NCBI RefSeq assembly: GCF_024679245.1
Contig: NC_090195.1
Span: forward strand, 6,963,300-7,027,299
Direction: 5' to 3'
From: Pseudorasbora parva
Lineage: Eukaryota; Chordata; Actinopteri; Cypriniformes; Gobionidae
Length of the DNA stretch: 64,000 nucleotides
A program made the translations under genes and the position numbers. The notes below the pieces were generated by a model. The model had not been told where the DNA came from and searched no databases. It saw only the letters and a program-made list of their open reading frames with translations. Shown piece by piece: positions 1-13,915 of this stretch; position 1 is the stretch's first letter, and each line of letters starts with the position of its first letter.

Positions 1-480
1 ATCAAAATGTTCTTTTATATATTTGTGTGATGTTCTGCGTTTTGATCGCGGCCTTTAAATGTTATGAGAGAACGGTTCATTTACGAATGTGTAGTGTATA
101 GTTTTGATCACTTTATTAAAAGTGGTGGCTGTGTGTCCTGCCCTTCCCAACCCGTTTATACCATTTTTATTTTTTACAGTCTGTATGGTTTACACACACA
201 TAGATGATTCGACTATCGGTCGACTATAGAGAGATTTAAAAATTCTGATTCAAATGTGTAAATCCTTAGTCGGGGACACCCCTAGTTGGTATAGCAACTT
301 CCCAACGTTGGGTTATTTTAACCCAGTGCATTAGGTTAAAAACAGTTGGGTTAAAAGTAACCCAACCGTTGAGTTAACTTTTTTTTTAATTATATTTATT
401 CATGCCATTGTTTTAATAAATAAAATACAAGTTGTTTTATTTGTATAAAACAATACATGTGCTTTAAAATATATGTTTTA
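1..480. other. AT-rich non-coding DNA with GTTGGGTTA-type repeat
   Basis: The first 280 bases show no gene. From 299 to about 378 there are alternating TTGGGTTA and TAACCCA motifs and a perfect palindrome CCCAACGTTGGG at 301-312, suggesting the end of a MITE-like element. The remainder is AT-rich and without recognisable features. Confidence 0.4.
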
Positions 481-483
481 GAT

Positions 484-536
484 AAAAAGTCCCGGCTGAA
501 ACATCAGGGGGAGGGATGTTTCAGCCGGGACTTTTT
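484..536. repeat. Perfect 22-bp inverted repeat (hairpin), 9-base purine loop
   Basis: The left arm 484-505 (AAAAAGTCCCGGCTGAAACA then TC) is exactly complementary to the right arm 515-536. The loop AGGGGGAGG (506-514) is all purine. It forms the left edge of a repeat-like block that continues to about 890, so it may be a transposon terminus rather than an independent RNA gene. Confidence 0.85.
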
Positions 537-890
537 ACTGCGCCGAGTCGAAGTACTCTCAGAAGTGCTATTCCGCCAAACATTATAGTTCTCCTTTTTA
601 ATCCGCTTAGAAAAGTGCCACATTTTATTTTGTCACCATACTTGATCGTTCAGCTATTCGTGTAACTGTATTTAAATAGGGGAAACGTGGCAGTGTTTGG
701 TCGCTTCTAACTTGATCTCTGTTTGGTACCCTAGTGAATGAACTGGGCTTAGTGGGCTAAGCTAAATGCTATCAGATCATCACCGCGCGTCAGAGAGATT
801 AAGTGCACACACTGAGACGAGAGAGGGATGTATCAACTCATTTTAGTGAAGGGAATAACATAGTTTATGAAAAGGCGCTGAAGTATCCCT
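537..890. mobile_element. Probable non-autonomous repeat following the hairpin
   Basis: The sequence resembles a dispersed cyprinid repeat known to me by appearance (GCCGAGTCGAAGTACTCTC onward, ending near CCCTTTAAA at 888). It has no coding capacity. The opposite terminus is not clear, so the boundaries and class are uncertain. Confidence 0.35.
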
Positions 891-1312
891 TTAAATGTCA
901 AACTAAATATTGGGGAGTAAATATTTATTGTAAATATACATAAATGTGTACATATTCAATTCAAAATACACAGCACACAAAATAGCTCGATTTCTGGGTT
1001 ACTACATTAAGTATTACAGTCAAAATGTACAAATAAAAAAAATTGTTTAAGGAGTGAGCCATTTCAAAATCTACATTATTTTATTTTATATTCATTTACT
1101 TATGGTAGCTCATATTTAGACAGAGCAGAACCCAAACTTTTGCTAAAAACTCAAGAAAGTGCGTGTACCTGTCTGTCACTGTGTGTATATAAATAATAAT
1201 GAATTAAACGTTCTTGTATTTTTTTTATCTTTAAGTAATCAAAATGTTTATTCTTGTTTACCTCACAAATCGCACTTTCGTCATTATTAACAAATGATCT
1301 ACTATTAATTTA

Positions 1313-1620
1313 AAGGTGCAGTGTGTGAATTTTAACGACATCTAGCGGTGAAGTTGTGAATTGCACCCCCCAACACTCACCCCTTCCTTTTGGCCCTATC
1401 CCAAATGGCACACCTCATGTGCACTTTCAGTCTTGTGGACTTAAAATGGCCGCAGGGTGTCCCAATTTTCATCTTAGGTCTCAGAAGGGTGCTCGCAAGC
1501 ACCCCCTTTGAGGTCGATATGCGCCCTCGATGCACACTTCTGCGGGTTACACAGTGGACTTCTTCCCGGCAGTCGGAGAGGCATTACATTGTCAAAGTGC
1601 ACAAGTGCAGACTGCTCTGA
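1313..1620. mobile_element. MITE fragments (GGTGCAGTGTGTGAATTTTA end)
   Basis: The sequence starting AAAGGTGCAGTGTGTGAA at 1313 followed by ATCTAGCGGTG resembles the end of a common fish MITE; a related ATCTAGCGGTG element occurs at 63427. From about 1395 a second block (GGCCCTATCCCAAATGGCAC) resembles a different dispersed repeat. Open frames here (1390-1620 and antisense) have no homology I can recognise. Confidence 0.35.
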
Positions 1621-2440
1621 CACGGTTGAAGATCCAAATGTAGCCTTATTGGGCAATCCAAAATCATAATCCATAAAATGGGCAATAGGTCAAAACACAG
1701 GGCAGATAATCCAAAAAGACAACAGGCAGAAAAACACAGGCCAATAGGGAAATCCAGGCAGAAAGTCAAAACCAAAACACAAATGCTCAGAAATGCATTG
1801 TGACACTTACAAAACTTTGCAAAGAATGAATGAAAACACAGAGCTTAAATAGGCAGGCATTAACAAGATAATGAGGCAATGGGGTTCATGGGAAATGAAG
1901 TTCATGATTAGATAGCCCAGGAGTCGGGAGAAGATTATAGGCACTCCATCTGGTGGATATGATCATAGTAAAACATTGGCAAATGACAAAAAAATAACAG
2001 CTAATTCAAATACTAAATCTCATGTCTGACTTTACCTCTGTGGTAAGAGAAATACTGGCTGATCCAGGCAGTACTTGGCCATCCTTTAACATCGAAATAT
2101 AGCTGCTAAATGGTTTTAGAAATGTTAGCAAAACACTTGAATGTTGACATTTAAAAGGCCAATTCACAGCTCACTGACGGCAACAGACACTGTGGGATTA
2201 CCCCTGTTGGAGTCTGTTGGAGCTTGTGCCGATTGAACATGCTGAATCGGAATTAGAATCGTCACTTGATGTGACATGACTTTTTGTACGTTTTCCAGAC
2301 ACATGCTTTCGGCCTGTTTCAATCCAGACTCAAAAAACTATGGCTGATTAGCAGAACCTGATTTCATCTTTGTTGATCCTGGAACAACATTCCAATCAAC
2401 CAGTCAGATTTGAGGGACTGTTTAGGTTTACAAACTGGGT
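1621..2440. other. Non-coding, probable old repeat plus unique DNA
   Basis: From 1621 to about 2035 the sequence is purine/A-rich with many CAGGCAGA-like words and looks repeat-derived, possibly a retrotransposon remnant, but no ends or coding motifs could be fixed. From 2036 to 2440 nothing was recognised. Confidence 0.25.
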
Positions 2441-2444
2441 TAGG

Positions 2445-2936
2445 TAGCCTGACAAGCCAGACACACATCAAGATGTTTGGTCCGGGAACTCACCATTGAC
2501 AGGGCTCAATCCGAGGGCTGGGGTAAACGGTTGTCTTTCAAACTCCTTCAGCACACATTTGGATAGAGCTAAAACCAACCTGAGCAACGTGAAGCGGAGC
2601 TAGCTGATAGATTGGCAAAACTCTGAACACATCTTCCCTTCTTAAGAATGACTTCAGTGCCGTGATTTGTTCTTTTCTCAGAGAAAAGCTTAACTCCAAG
2701 TCTTCCAGAGTCGCGGTCAAAGCCGATTCGAAAGACCGCCGTTCGCCAGCTTCTTCGTTTACAAGTAGCGCACAACTCTGCCGTCATTATGTTAAGCCCG
2801 CCCACCGACTCTTTGCACGATGTGATTGGCCTGACCAGAGTTTGGATTTTCCAGCTCAGGCGTCTATTGTGAATTGCAAGACTACACTCGCAGAATAGAT
2901 TTGCTGCCACTAGGGTGCATCTATATTTCTAGGCTA
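2445..2936. mobile_element. MITE, family B copy 1 (TAGCCTGACAAGCCAGAC ends)
   Basis: The element begins TAGCCTGACAAGCCAGAC and ends TTTCTAGGCTA. It is the same family as 6875-7379 and 19685-20767, with matching internal sequence (ATCAAGATGTTTGGTC near the left, CTGCC(A/G)CTAGGGTG near the right). No open frame of substance is present; the listed small frames are incidental. Target duplications at this copy are not clean. Confidence 0.75.
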
Positions 2937-4379
2937 AGGTGTTAGGTGCTTTTACATGCCATTCACCCATCATTTCCCTTTTATTTTAGGGTTAAGTTAC
3001 GGGTACACTGTTAGGAATATAATTCTAAACAATACCAAATTAGGGTTCTTCAGCTTGTGACAATAGCAGAACCCCTTGTGGTGCTAAATATAACCTTTTT
3101 TATAAGGTTCCATAAAGAACCATGCTTTGAAAGTGCTATATAGGACCTTAATGGTGTTATAAATAACATTTTAATTAATTGCTTATTTTTATTCATATTA
3201 GTAAAGTATCTTTACAGTTACAGTGTGTCTTTTCTATTTGTGTATGTAAAAACAATTGTTTTTATGAAGGCCAAAATTAGCAAAGATGCCAGTATGTGAG
3301 CCATTTACAATGTTAAAAGTAAAACGTGATATACAATTATGAAATCGCTTTAATGTTTTGTTGTGACTGGGTATGTTTTTACAAAAAATAAAAAACAATA
3401 TGGATCATAAATTGATGACCGCTGTGATCAAATTTTACCTCAGACGAACTTCTGGCAGTGTCAGTGTCAACTTCTGTGTGGCTTCTACAACGACCGTCAA
3501 ATTATCTTTGTTTTTCAAGACAAACATGACCAAGATGAGTACTAGAGATGTCTTTGTCGTCACCATTTTAATCCTGTGTGTAATGCAGCTACTCTGTCAC
3601 CAAACATGTCATTGATTGATGATATAAAACTCCAGACGAGTTTTCTTCCGTGCGTCCGTTTTTAACTCGCCTTGACAATCGTACAGTCTGACATCATTGA
3701 CAACTGAGATCTTACAGTGTGACATGGCTTGCAGCGGGGATCATGTTCATAAAGTCTGACAAGCAACATTCGTAAAGACTAAACCGCACAGTGTGCACCC
3801 GGCTTAAAAGAGAAAATGACATGATATTTAGGAAGCCAGTAACAACTTGAAAGTTTAAATTTATAGACATTTTAAGAAATAAAAATTACTTGTAGAGTGT
3901 GTTGACATTCTATGCAACTGGAGCTCCAGAAAATCAGTAAGGAGGTGGCTTTGACAGTTACAGATTCAAAAAACAAAAAGGCGGGAAAAAAGACAAACAC
4001 AAACAGCCATTTTAGCATGTAACGGGATGTTTAGGAAGATACAGTTCTAAATATACATTTTTAAAGAGCCATTTTTTTTTAGAATGTATAGTTTTAGGGA
4101 TAAGGATATACTTAGGATGAAATTTTCGAACAAGAAAATATGTTGACACAGAAACGCACTTAACTCTGCAAAATCAGTACATGCAGCTGGTTGCATAACG
4201 CAGTATTCGTGGATGCCCATGATAATATTCATCAATAGTGATGCCTACTAGTGACCAGAAGTACATTGCGATTAAAATCACTGTCAGTGTGAACGACCCA
4301 TCAGCGCCAAAACTCGACATTCCTGCTGCTCAACAAATATCAAGTGCGCTATATATTTGGGCATCTCAATGTGTCGCAT
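2937..4379. other. Non-coding DNA, no gene seen
   Basis: AT-rich sequence without recognised coding exons. Near 3640-3805 there is a block ending ACAGTGTGCACCCGGCTTA that looks like a MITE terminus, but its partner was not found. Confidence 0.35.
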
Positions 4380-4925
4380 TCGGTCAGTGCGTTTGATTCA
4401 GACACACTGTCTTGCTAGTGTCTCCGTGGAGCTGCGTGTTCCTCCTTGCTGTCTTGTGAGAGTAGGTCGTTGACAGTGTGAGAGACAGAACATAATGCAT
4501 CTCTGTCTCAGACAATAGCAGTCACTGTCTCTGAATGTGTGCGCGTAAGTGTGTGTGTGTGTGTGTTTGGGAAGGGGAGTTGGATGACACCCAATGGGAG
4601 GATCTCGCTGCTGTTCTCTGATGTGAAGACTGACTGACTGTGTGTTCAGTGTGTAATACGGAGACTGCATAAACCTGAGGCCTTCATTTACTCTCTCTCA
4701 GCCGCACAGCACTCGCTTTCTCGCCTTCACACCAGCGTGCTCGCAGAGATTGCTCATATTCTCACATGTATAGACACGAACACAAATAAACACACACACA
4801 CCAGCGCTCATATTCTCACATATTCAGTACGCTGGGCGGTCTGGATGTTAAAAATGATGGTTCTGGTGCTGACACAATCTTTTGAAAGAATCAGCAGGGA
4901 CAAGTCTGTAGGCTATATACCATAA
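4380..4925. other. Non-repetitive, CpG-containing stretch; possible 5' UTR exon/promoter region
   Basis: The stretch contains scattered CpGs, a short GT run near 4551-4567, CT-rich sequence at about 4690-4725 resembling an initiator, and no recognised transposon ends. It lies 3.5 kb upstream of the ralyl coding exon, whose ATG is probably in exon 2 because only seven bases of 5' UTR are present there. A leader exon here would fit, but no convincing donor or TATA box was fixed. Short open frames on both strands look non-coding. Confidence 0.2.
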
Positions 4926-5619
4926 AACAGCAATTTAATTATTGTTATCGCTCCAATAGCTGTTCTTTAATCATGATAAGAAAACAATACTCTATCTTAT
5001 CTTAAATTCTTTATGATGATAAAATGTGAAGGTTGAGTCAGGGACAATCGTAACAAGTGCTTTTTTTATTTTTTAGAAAGTTTGTTTTACTTTTTGGTGG
5101 CTAATCATACTATTTTAAGAGTTTTGTTTTGTTTGGTAGCAGTGTAAATAATTATTTAGCATAAAACCATGACATTTAAAGCATGCAGAAGCATCCTGGA
5201 CTGAAAAGCATTAGTATTATATGGGAACTAACTAACATTTACCATACTTAGAGCATCGTAAGTTCATTCAGGACTGCTGGGTAAATGTTATACATATTCA
5301 TATTCATGACCAAAGCTAATAAGTATTTTTTTTTTCTACTGGATCAAGAAAGTTTTCTGTCCTCTAATGTGATACATTAGATGTGGTACTTGAGCTCCAC
5401 ACAACATGATCGAGCGGGGAGTGGGGAATGTTGGTTTTCCTATAAAAATAAGCCAACATTCACATTTGTTTTTTGTTTTTTATTGTGAGTCATGGTTTTC
5501 AGCAAGAATAAAATATTGGACAGGACTTGATTTATAATATAATCTGGATATGTTGCAATGGTCTTTTCTGTATAAGAGATGGATTGAGAGTAATGGTTGA
5601 AAAATAAGAGGAGACACAA
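4926..5619. other. AT-rich non-coding DNA, nothing recognised
   Basis: No exon, RNA gene or repeat terminus could be supported here. Confidence 0.4.
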
Positions 5620-5623
5620 TTAA

Positions 5624-5830
5624 AAGGATAGTTCACCCAAAATTTTAAATTATGTAATCATTTACTTACCCTTACATTGTTCCAACCCTTTATGTGTTTC
5701 TTTCTTCTGTTGAACACAAAATAAGATATTTTGAAGAATGCCGGTAACCAAACAGTTGCTGGATACCATTGACTTCAATAGTATCAATGGAAGTCAATGG
5801 GGTCCATCAACTGTCGGGTTAACCATATTT
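5624..5830. mobile_element. TTAA-type MITE fragment (AAGGATAGTTCACCCAAAA end)
   Basis: TTAA at 5620-5623 is followed by AAGGATAGTTCACCCAAAA, the left terminus seen in family A elements (11025, 32201). The copy is truncated on the right. Confidence 0.55.
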
Positions 5831-6028
5831 TTCAAAACATCTCCTTAAATATCTTTAAATCGCTAATTCGAAAGCAAAAGTAAAATGCGCATAAGCCTTC
5901 AAAACGGTTTGAAGCAGAGCAGGCGTTTTCAAATCATTCCTATGGAAATTAAGCTTCCATAGGATTGAACTGAAAATGCTCACTCAGCTCCGCTCACTTT
6001 GCTCCAGTGGACACACACCGTTATAGTG

Positions 6029-6353
6029 TATTCACACGGGGCATTCATTTACTTTCAATGGTTGACATGATGTGTTGGCGAACTGAATTGTGGGCTCTGT
6101 GTCGTGTCCCGTCACTGCTGTTGCTCGTGGCAGAATTTGGAACATTTTCAACTTTTTGAGTGCCAACACTGGCATCGGCCAATCAGATCGCCTATGCAAA
6201 TACCCTAGCGCAGATGCTAGCCAAATGCGTTCATGCAACACCGGAAAAGTTATGTGATTGGCTGTTGTCACTATGATGGTCGTGTCAGCACCAAGCTTCA
6301 GACACACCCTCCGTCAAGCGTTGACACCGACGCTCCATGTGAATGCAGTGTTA
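6029..6353. mobile_element. MITE-like element with TTCACACGGGG / TGTGAATGCAGTG ends
   Basis: The left end ATTCACACGGGGCATTCA and right end GCTCCATGTGAATGCAGTG are approximate inverted repeats. A similar end (GCATTCACACGGGGCG) occurs near 63473. It lies inside other repeat-like sequence (5831-6660) that shares the words GTTCAGTTTTTAATTGTAGT with the TTAA element at 20220-20250. Confidence 0.5.
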
Positions 6354-6874
6354 TGAACGCCATGTGCTTTTTGCTTTCAAATTAGCACCCAATTGCGGGG
6401 TGGCAATTGCTCAAATGGTGGGTTCGTTATTATTCTTAATTCTTAGAAAGTTCCCTATTAATACTGGGTTTAAATCCAAAATATTGCCTAATGTGCACTT
6501 TTACATTTCATTTTAAAAGCAAATCCTCAGGGATTAGCATGTCAGTTAGCTCCTCATTCTCTTAATAAATGAACTCTGACTCCTGCTGCTGCTCTGTGCA
6601 GCGACTCTCATTTGGCTCACGCTGCATTGAGCAGACACGTTCAGTTTTTAATTGTAGTGTCTGTTCTCTAACTGAATAAAGGATAAACTATTAAAAAAAT
6701 CAAGACGACAGTGCTGCTATGGGCAAGTGATGAAGCTGGTGTTGTGGCTGAACACCGGTAACACCGACTATCGCAGCAAACCTAACCTGAACTAAACGCT
6801 ATCCTAAAAAATATGATTGTTTGGTAGCAATGTAGTCTCAAGACCAAAAATCATCCTTCACAAAGCATAAAGAT
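6354..6874. mobile_element. Repeat-derived DNA related to the 19962-20516 element
   Basis: Around 6630-6670 the sequence CAGTTTTTAATTGTAGTGTC followed by TGTTCTCTAACT matches that at about 20222-20258 inside a TTAA-type MITE, so this is probably a decayed or interrupted relative. No gene is visible. Confidence 0.45.
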
Positions 6875-7379
6875 TAGCCTGACAAGCCAGACCCACATCA
6901 AGATGTTTGGTCTGGAAACTCACCATTGACAGGGCTCAATCTGAGGGGCGGGATAAACGGTTGTCTTTCAAACTCCCTCTGCACGCGATAGGATAGCACT
7001 ACAACCAACTAGAGCTCGTTGACAGATTAAACATTCGCTGTATCCGGTCGGCAAAACTCCGAACACATCTTCCCTTTTTAAGAATGACTTAATTGCCGTT
7101 CTTTGTTCTTTTATCAGAGAAAAGCTTAACTCCAAGTCTTCCAGAGTCGCGGTCAAAGCTGATTCGAAAGACTGCCGTTCGCCAGTTTCTGTGTTTACTA
7201 GAAGCACGCAAGCGCAACTGGGCCGTCATTGTTAAACCCCTCCCACCGACTATACACAATGTGATTGGCTCGACCAGAGTTTGGCGTTTACAGCTCAGAA
7301 GGGTATTGAGAGTTGCTAGACGATACTCGCCGGTAGATTAGATTTGCTGCTGCTAGGGTGTGTCCAGATTTCTAGGCTA
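6875..7379. mobile_element. MITE, family B copy 2, with 9-bp target duplication
   Basis: The element runs from TAGCCTGACAAGCCAGAC to GATTTCTAGGCTA. It is flanked by CATAAAGAT at 6866-6874 and again at 7380-7388, an exact 9-bp target-site duplication. A 9-bp duplication suits Mutator-like or Merlin-like transposition; class is inferred. Non-coding. Confidence 0.85.
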
Positions 7380-7539
7380 CATAAAGATGTTTTGCTCAAA
7401 ACAATAATTTATCTTATACATTTTTTTAACACTTTTACTATGAAGCAGCTACTAACTGCTATATACCCAAACATGTCCACATATGCAATAGTATATAAGT
7501 TAATTAAATGTATAAATTGTATGCTATAGTTGTATACTA

Positions 7540-9430
<1,891 letters not shown>

Positions 9431-10287
9431 ACGGTTTAATACATACCTCTGTTCTGCTAGGTTTTCGGTTAGTTTTTTTGCTATTCTGTTCTTAGGCGAC
9501 AGGAACAGAAAGAGGTTAAGGAGAAAATTGCAATACTCTTTCTTTATTTTACTTAATAAACCAGCATTTATATGAATAAATGTAAAATTAAAACACTACA
9601 TAGTCTTCAATATAAAATATACATTGATTAAAATACTGTATTCAAGTTTTTTTTTTTTATTCAACAGCAGTGAGTAATTTTCTCTTTGTCTTTTGTTGTT
9701 TTATTAACATAATTTCAGAGGTGAACTGTCCCTTTAAGGACAAGTGTTCACAATTACTGCTCTGCTAAGATCTGCTCGCATCTCATATAGAGACACGCGA
9801 TTCTACTTTCACTTTAGACATAACCAACTGTGTTTATATATGTTAACCTTGTGTGTATTTGAAAGTATAAGCGCAGTAAGACGACTTAGTCCAGTAATCA
9901 CGTGTGTTTGACAGGCTTTTAGTGTGCGCGCTCGGTGCATATAAAACGAATGAAATGTTAAACCAGCAATGCTTTAAAACGCATGCAAATAATGATAACT
10001 ATGGTGATCCATGAGTAACCCACTGACACCAGGATGTCAAGTGTGGCTAAACAACCCCTAACTTTAGTAGACCTACATATGATTGGAAATTTGCTCATAT
10101 TAGCATGTCGACTCATAATCGCACTCAAACAGAGCCGAAATAAACTGAGAGAGATATTTAAAACGGAGAGAAATATAAATAATTAATTAAATCCAAAACC
10201 GGAAAAAATAAAATAAATCACACGCGCGTATTGAACCGTGAATGCCGTAGAGCGGTTCAATATTATATTAAGTATTTTGTCATCCCT
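9431..10287. other. AT-rich intronic DNA, no gene
   Basis: No exon or RNA gene recognised. A CTGTCCCTTTAAGGACA word near 9726 may be an old MITE end. Confidence 0.4.
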
Positions 10288-10356
10288 TATGGATAGATGG
10301 ATGGATGGATGGATGGATGGATGGATGGATGGATGGATGGATGGATGGATGGATGG
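10288..10356. repeat. (GGAT)n microsatellite
   Basis: About 16 near-perfect ATGG/GGAT units. The flanking open frames (MDGW on plus, HPSI on minus) are produced by the array. Confidence 0.95.
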
Positions 10357-11020
10357 TGTTTTCCAAACCAGTGGCAGTCAGGGAGAGACATAAAAGCATT
10401 ATTTTTGCCTTTTTGTTTGTTGGCACAGCTTTCACGGAATGATTTAAAATGCCACCATTTTGTTATTTGTTTCTCCGAGTTTGATTTTTGAGCTTGTTTA
10501 AGCAGCATGTCTAACTTCGATCTTTTACAGTGTGTGTAGAAGTGTGTGTGTAATCAATAGCCAGTGGACTTTCATTGTCAAATGAGTTTACAATTCTACT
10601 ATAACAACAGATATCTGTAACCACCTGGGAGCAGCGGTATTAAAACAGGAGGCCTGACACATTACTTGCCTCTCTCTCCATCCTCATTATACCCTTGACC
10701 TGCTTTAAAAAAAAGGGTTTATTTTTGCAATGGAAAACATTTATACATAATGCAAAATATAGCCAGGGGACCCTCATTAGCCACAGAGGGCCTGCTAAGA
10801 TAAAAAATTTCTGGAGGTCAGGCTGTAAACATGTGCAACTGTTCCACAGCTGGGGATTTCTGCTAAATGAGAGTTTTATTAGAAGTCAATATAAAAAATC
10901 AAAATTAACTGAGAAGTGTTTCGGTGCAGGACTTCCGGTACGGTGCACATGTGCAATTGTTAACAGTGGGCTTATTTTACGTGCAGAACATACTTAAATC
11001 CAAGTTCCCACACAAACATA
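10357..11020. other. Intronic DNA, no gene seen
   Basis: A 100-codon open frame at 10695-10997 has no recognisable domains and lacks exon signals; I treat it as chance. Confidence 0.4.
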
Positions 11021-11024
11021 TTAA

Positions 11025-11506
11025 AGGGTTAGTTCACCCAAAAATGAAAATTCTGTCATGAATTACTCACCCTAATGTCGTTCGACACCAGTAAGACCTC
11101 CGTTCATCTTCAGAACACAAATGAAGATATTTTTGTTGAAATCTGACGTCTCTGTCAGGCCTCCATTGACACCAATGTCATTTCCTCTCTCAAGACCCAT
11201 AAAGGCACTAAAGACGTCGTTACAAAGCCCATCTCACTACAGCGGCTCTACTATCATTTTATGAAGCGACGAGAATAGTTTTTGTGCGCAAAAAAAAACC
11301 TAAATAATGACTTGAATCAACGTATCAATTCTTGATTCGGATCGCGTGTCAAACTGCTAAAATCACGTGACTTTGACGAACCGAATCATGAATCGATAAG
11401 CTGATTCATAACGGTTCAAAGCTTTGTTTTGAAATCGGCACATCACTATATAAGTATAGTTTTTTATACGCACAAAAACTATTTTATAATATTATTAAAG
11501 TTGAAT
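11025..11506. mobile_element. TTAA-type MITE, family A, left portion
   Basis: TTAA at 11021-11024 precedes AGGGTTAGTTCACCCAAAAA. The internal order (GTCGTTCGACACC, GAACACAAATGAAGATATTT, GAAGCGACGAGAATAG) matches a very common cyprinid repeat. The copy is interrupted at 11506 by a hAT MITE and its right end was not resolved. Confidence 0.7.
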
Positions 11507-12628
11507 TAGTGTTGTCACAATACCAAAATTACTTTGATACGATACCAGACTAAAATACCTCGATACCAATACTAAATCGATACCACTGTAAAAAAAAACA
11601 ACAACAAAAAAACAGATAATATGATTAATATGACGACAGACCTTATTATTCATTGTTTTATTTTATTTTTACTAAAAATTCACTTGGCCAGCATGTTCCT
11701 GCCCTGGTTTTTGACCATTCCCCCCTCTTATTGCTATAATAACTGCATGCCAGTGTGAACATCCTTACAGAGATCACATCACTCATGTTATCATTCACTA
11801 ACCTTTCACTTCTCAACAGGGATGACCAAATTCTTATTTCATGATACTAGTAATTTAATATTTTTTAAATGTAATTTTATCATTATAATACAGATTTTAA
11901 TTGTATCTTTGTTTTTTTTAAATAAACACAAAAAAAATCCAAATTACAAACAATATGACAAAAACAGTGCTTTATTTTTCAGCTACATTAGGTCTATTTA
12001 ACAAGTCAAGACTTGAAATTAAATAATCAAATATAAAACTGCTTACTATATAATTTAACAATACACTGATTCTTTATAAATATAGTTTAGTTATTTAGCC
12101 AAGCATGTGGTGGTTTTCTATTTTTCATTGGTGTTTGATTAACATTAATCACACAGAATATTAGGTCTGGCTTAAGACCTGCACGGATCTGATAACCTCA
12201 ACTGTAGACGTTCACTAAAGACATATTCGACTGTGTTTACCTGAATACTCGCCAGACCGTGCATTTTTACATATGTTTGACCATTCAAACCCAAATAATA
12301 ATCCGCAAAAGAACTGAATGGCGATCACATGTTGTCTGAAAGGCGTGTGCACACGCTTCAGGTCAGAGTCCAGCTTTTCCTTCTCATGCGTGCATATTTC
12401 TGTTGCTTTCTTTGTCATGCGCTGCGCGTATATATTTAACTTGCAATGTTTAGTGAACGGTGGAAGCAGAGCGCTGCGCACACGTCCTGACACCTGCTGT
12501 CACCAATCGACACTCATATTAGCGCTGTCCGCCTTAAAGTACCAGTACTAATAAAATTCCATATCGTACCGTTTGTAATAGCAGGGTTTCGCAATACTTT
12601 TCTAGTACCGGTATATCGTGCAACACTA
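11507..12628. mobile_element. hAT-type MITE with 8-bp target duplication
   Basis: The ends are TAGTGTTGTCACAATACC and the reverse complement of GTATATCGTGCAACACTA. The flanks are AGTTGAAT (11499-11506) and AGCTGAAT (12629-12636), an 8-bp duplication with one mismatch. TAGTGTTG-type ends with 8-bp duplications identify the hAT superfamily. Length 1122 bp, no transposase remains. Confidence 0.85.
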
Positions 12629-12869
12629 AGCTGAATACAGCTGTACTGCTTAATAAAAAAAAAAAAGGAATTACAGTTTTTGAATGTCAAATAACATTCA
12701 AAATGACTCAACCTCAACTCAACTCAGCTCAACCATTTCATGTAGATTTTAATGTTTTCCTGTTTCAAAAAAAACGTGCACAATGTGATGGCATTTTTTT
12801 TACAGACAGTCTCCATTCAGAAGCTGCATGCCGGAGTTTAACGGAATTTAATAGAATGCAACGTTTAGG

Positions 12870-13905
12870 TAGACTGGGTAAACCCAGCCTGATCTGCTGG
12901 CGATTTGATTTCGCCCAGCAACCTCTACATTCATTTCTACTGCTTCTGTTACACTTTTGCGGGAACAGACTGGCTTATCCACCTGGCATCCTATTGGCGG
13001 GTTTAACACGATGATGGATAGAGAAACGATGGAGACACCCCTCGCTGCAGCCTGTAGCACGATGACGTAGCTGGATCAGATCCAATACGTACTGGATGGT
13101 GGATCGTTATGGCAATGTCATAGCCTACTGATCTCTGGGTTAATTTATAATGCGCATGCGCTAGTCTTAATGTATGATCATTATTATATATAGATGATGT
13201 TCTAAACTGTGTAGTTGTAGTACTGATAAATAGTATTAATTAATTAATTGATGAATAAATCATCTTTTCATAAATGTGATGCTTAAATGATCCTAGTTTC
13301 GCTGTACATGCATGCAAAAAAGTTACAATTTTAATATATTCTGATCATACTTGCTGTTGAGCGGAAGGAAAAATGAGTCATGTAATTGTCTCTGTAATTT
13401 TACTCCTCAAGGTACAATGCAACACAATCTGTAAAGAACTTTAAAATACCAGTAGCCTACACATTCAAGGGAAAATGCAAAACGTGTGTCCTGATGGCGT
13501 GAGCATGTTATTAATCATTATTTTTGCGTGAGCGGTTTGAGTATTTATCTATCCAGCAAAACTCTCCTGTGCATTCAATGATGTCCCCAAAACTCTTCTG
13601 CGCATGCGTATATGACGTCATCGAATTGTGAATGAAACCACCGCACATGCGCGTCCAGTACATGTTGGATCTGATCCAGTACGTCATCGTGCTACAGGCT
13701 GCAGCGAGGACTTCTTGAAACGATGGGTCGTTGCCCATTGATCACGCCTCTTGTGGTCTGATTGGTTGAAGGACTATCCAATTGCGTACAGAGTCATTCG
13801 AATAATGCCAGTTGATGACGCCCCTTGTGCAGTAGAAAATACAGAGCAGACTCCCCAGACCAATATTCAATCTTAAATTGAGCTTAGTCTGGTGATAGCC
13901 AGACA
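12870..13905. mobile_element. MITE, family B-like (TAGACTGGGTAAACCC end), with 9-10-bp target duplication
   Basis: The element starts TAGACTGGGTAAACCC and ends GTCTGGTGATAGCCAGACA. AACGTTTAGG occurs at 12860-12869 and 13906-13915. It carries a second element inside (13033-13716). Its termini resemble those of 47072-47990. Confidence 0.75.
13033..13716. mobile_element. Nested inverted-repeat MITE with 10-bp target duplication
   Basis: The terminal inverted repeats contain CTCGCTGCAGCCTGTAGCAC followed by GATGACGTA, repeated in reverse near 13680-13710. GAAACGATGG is found at 13023-13032 and 13717-13726. The insertion split the host element between 13032 and 13717. No open frame of interest. 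Confidence 0.85.
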
Positions 13906-13915
13906 AACGTTTAGG

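Noticed and set aside
1621..2035. Endogenous retrovirus or LTR remnant
   Set aside because: Composition is suggestive but there is no primer-binding site, LTR pair or coding motif to support it.
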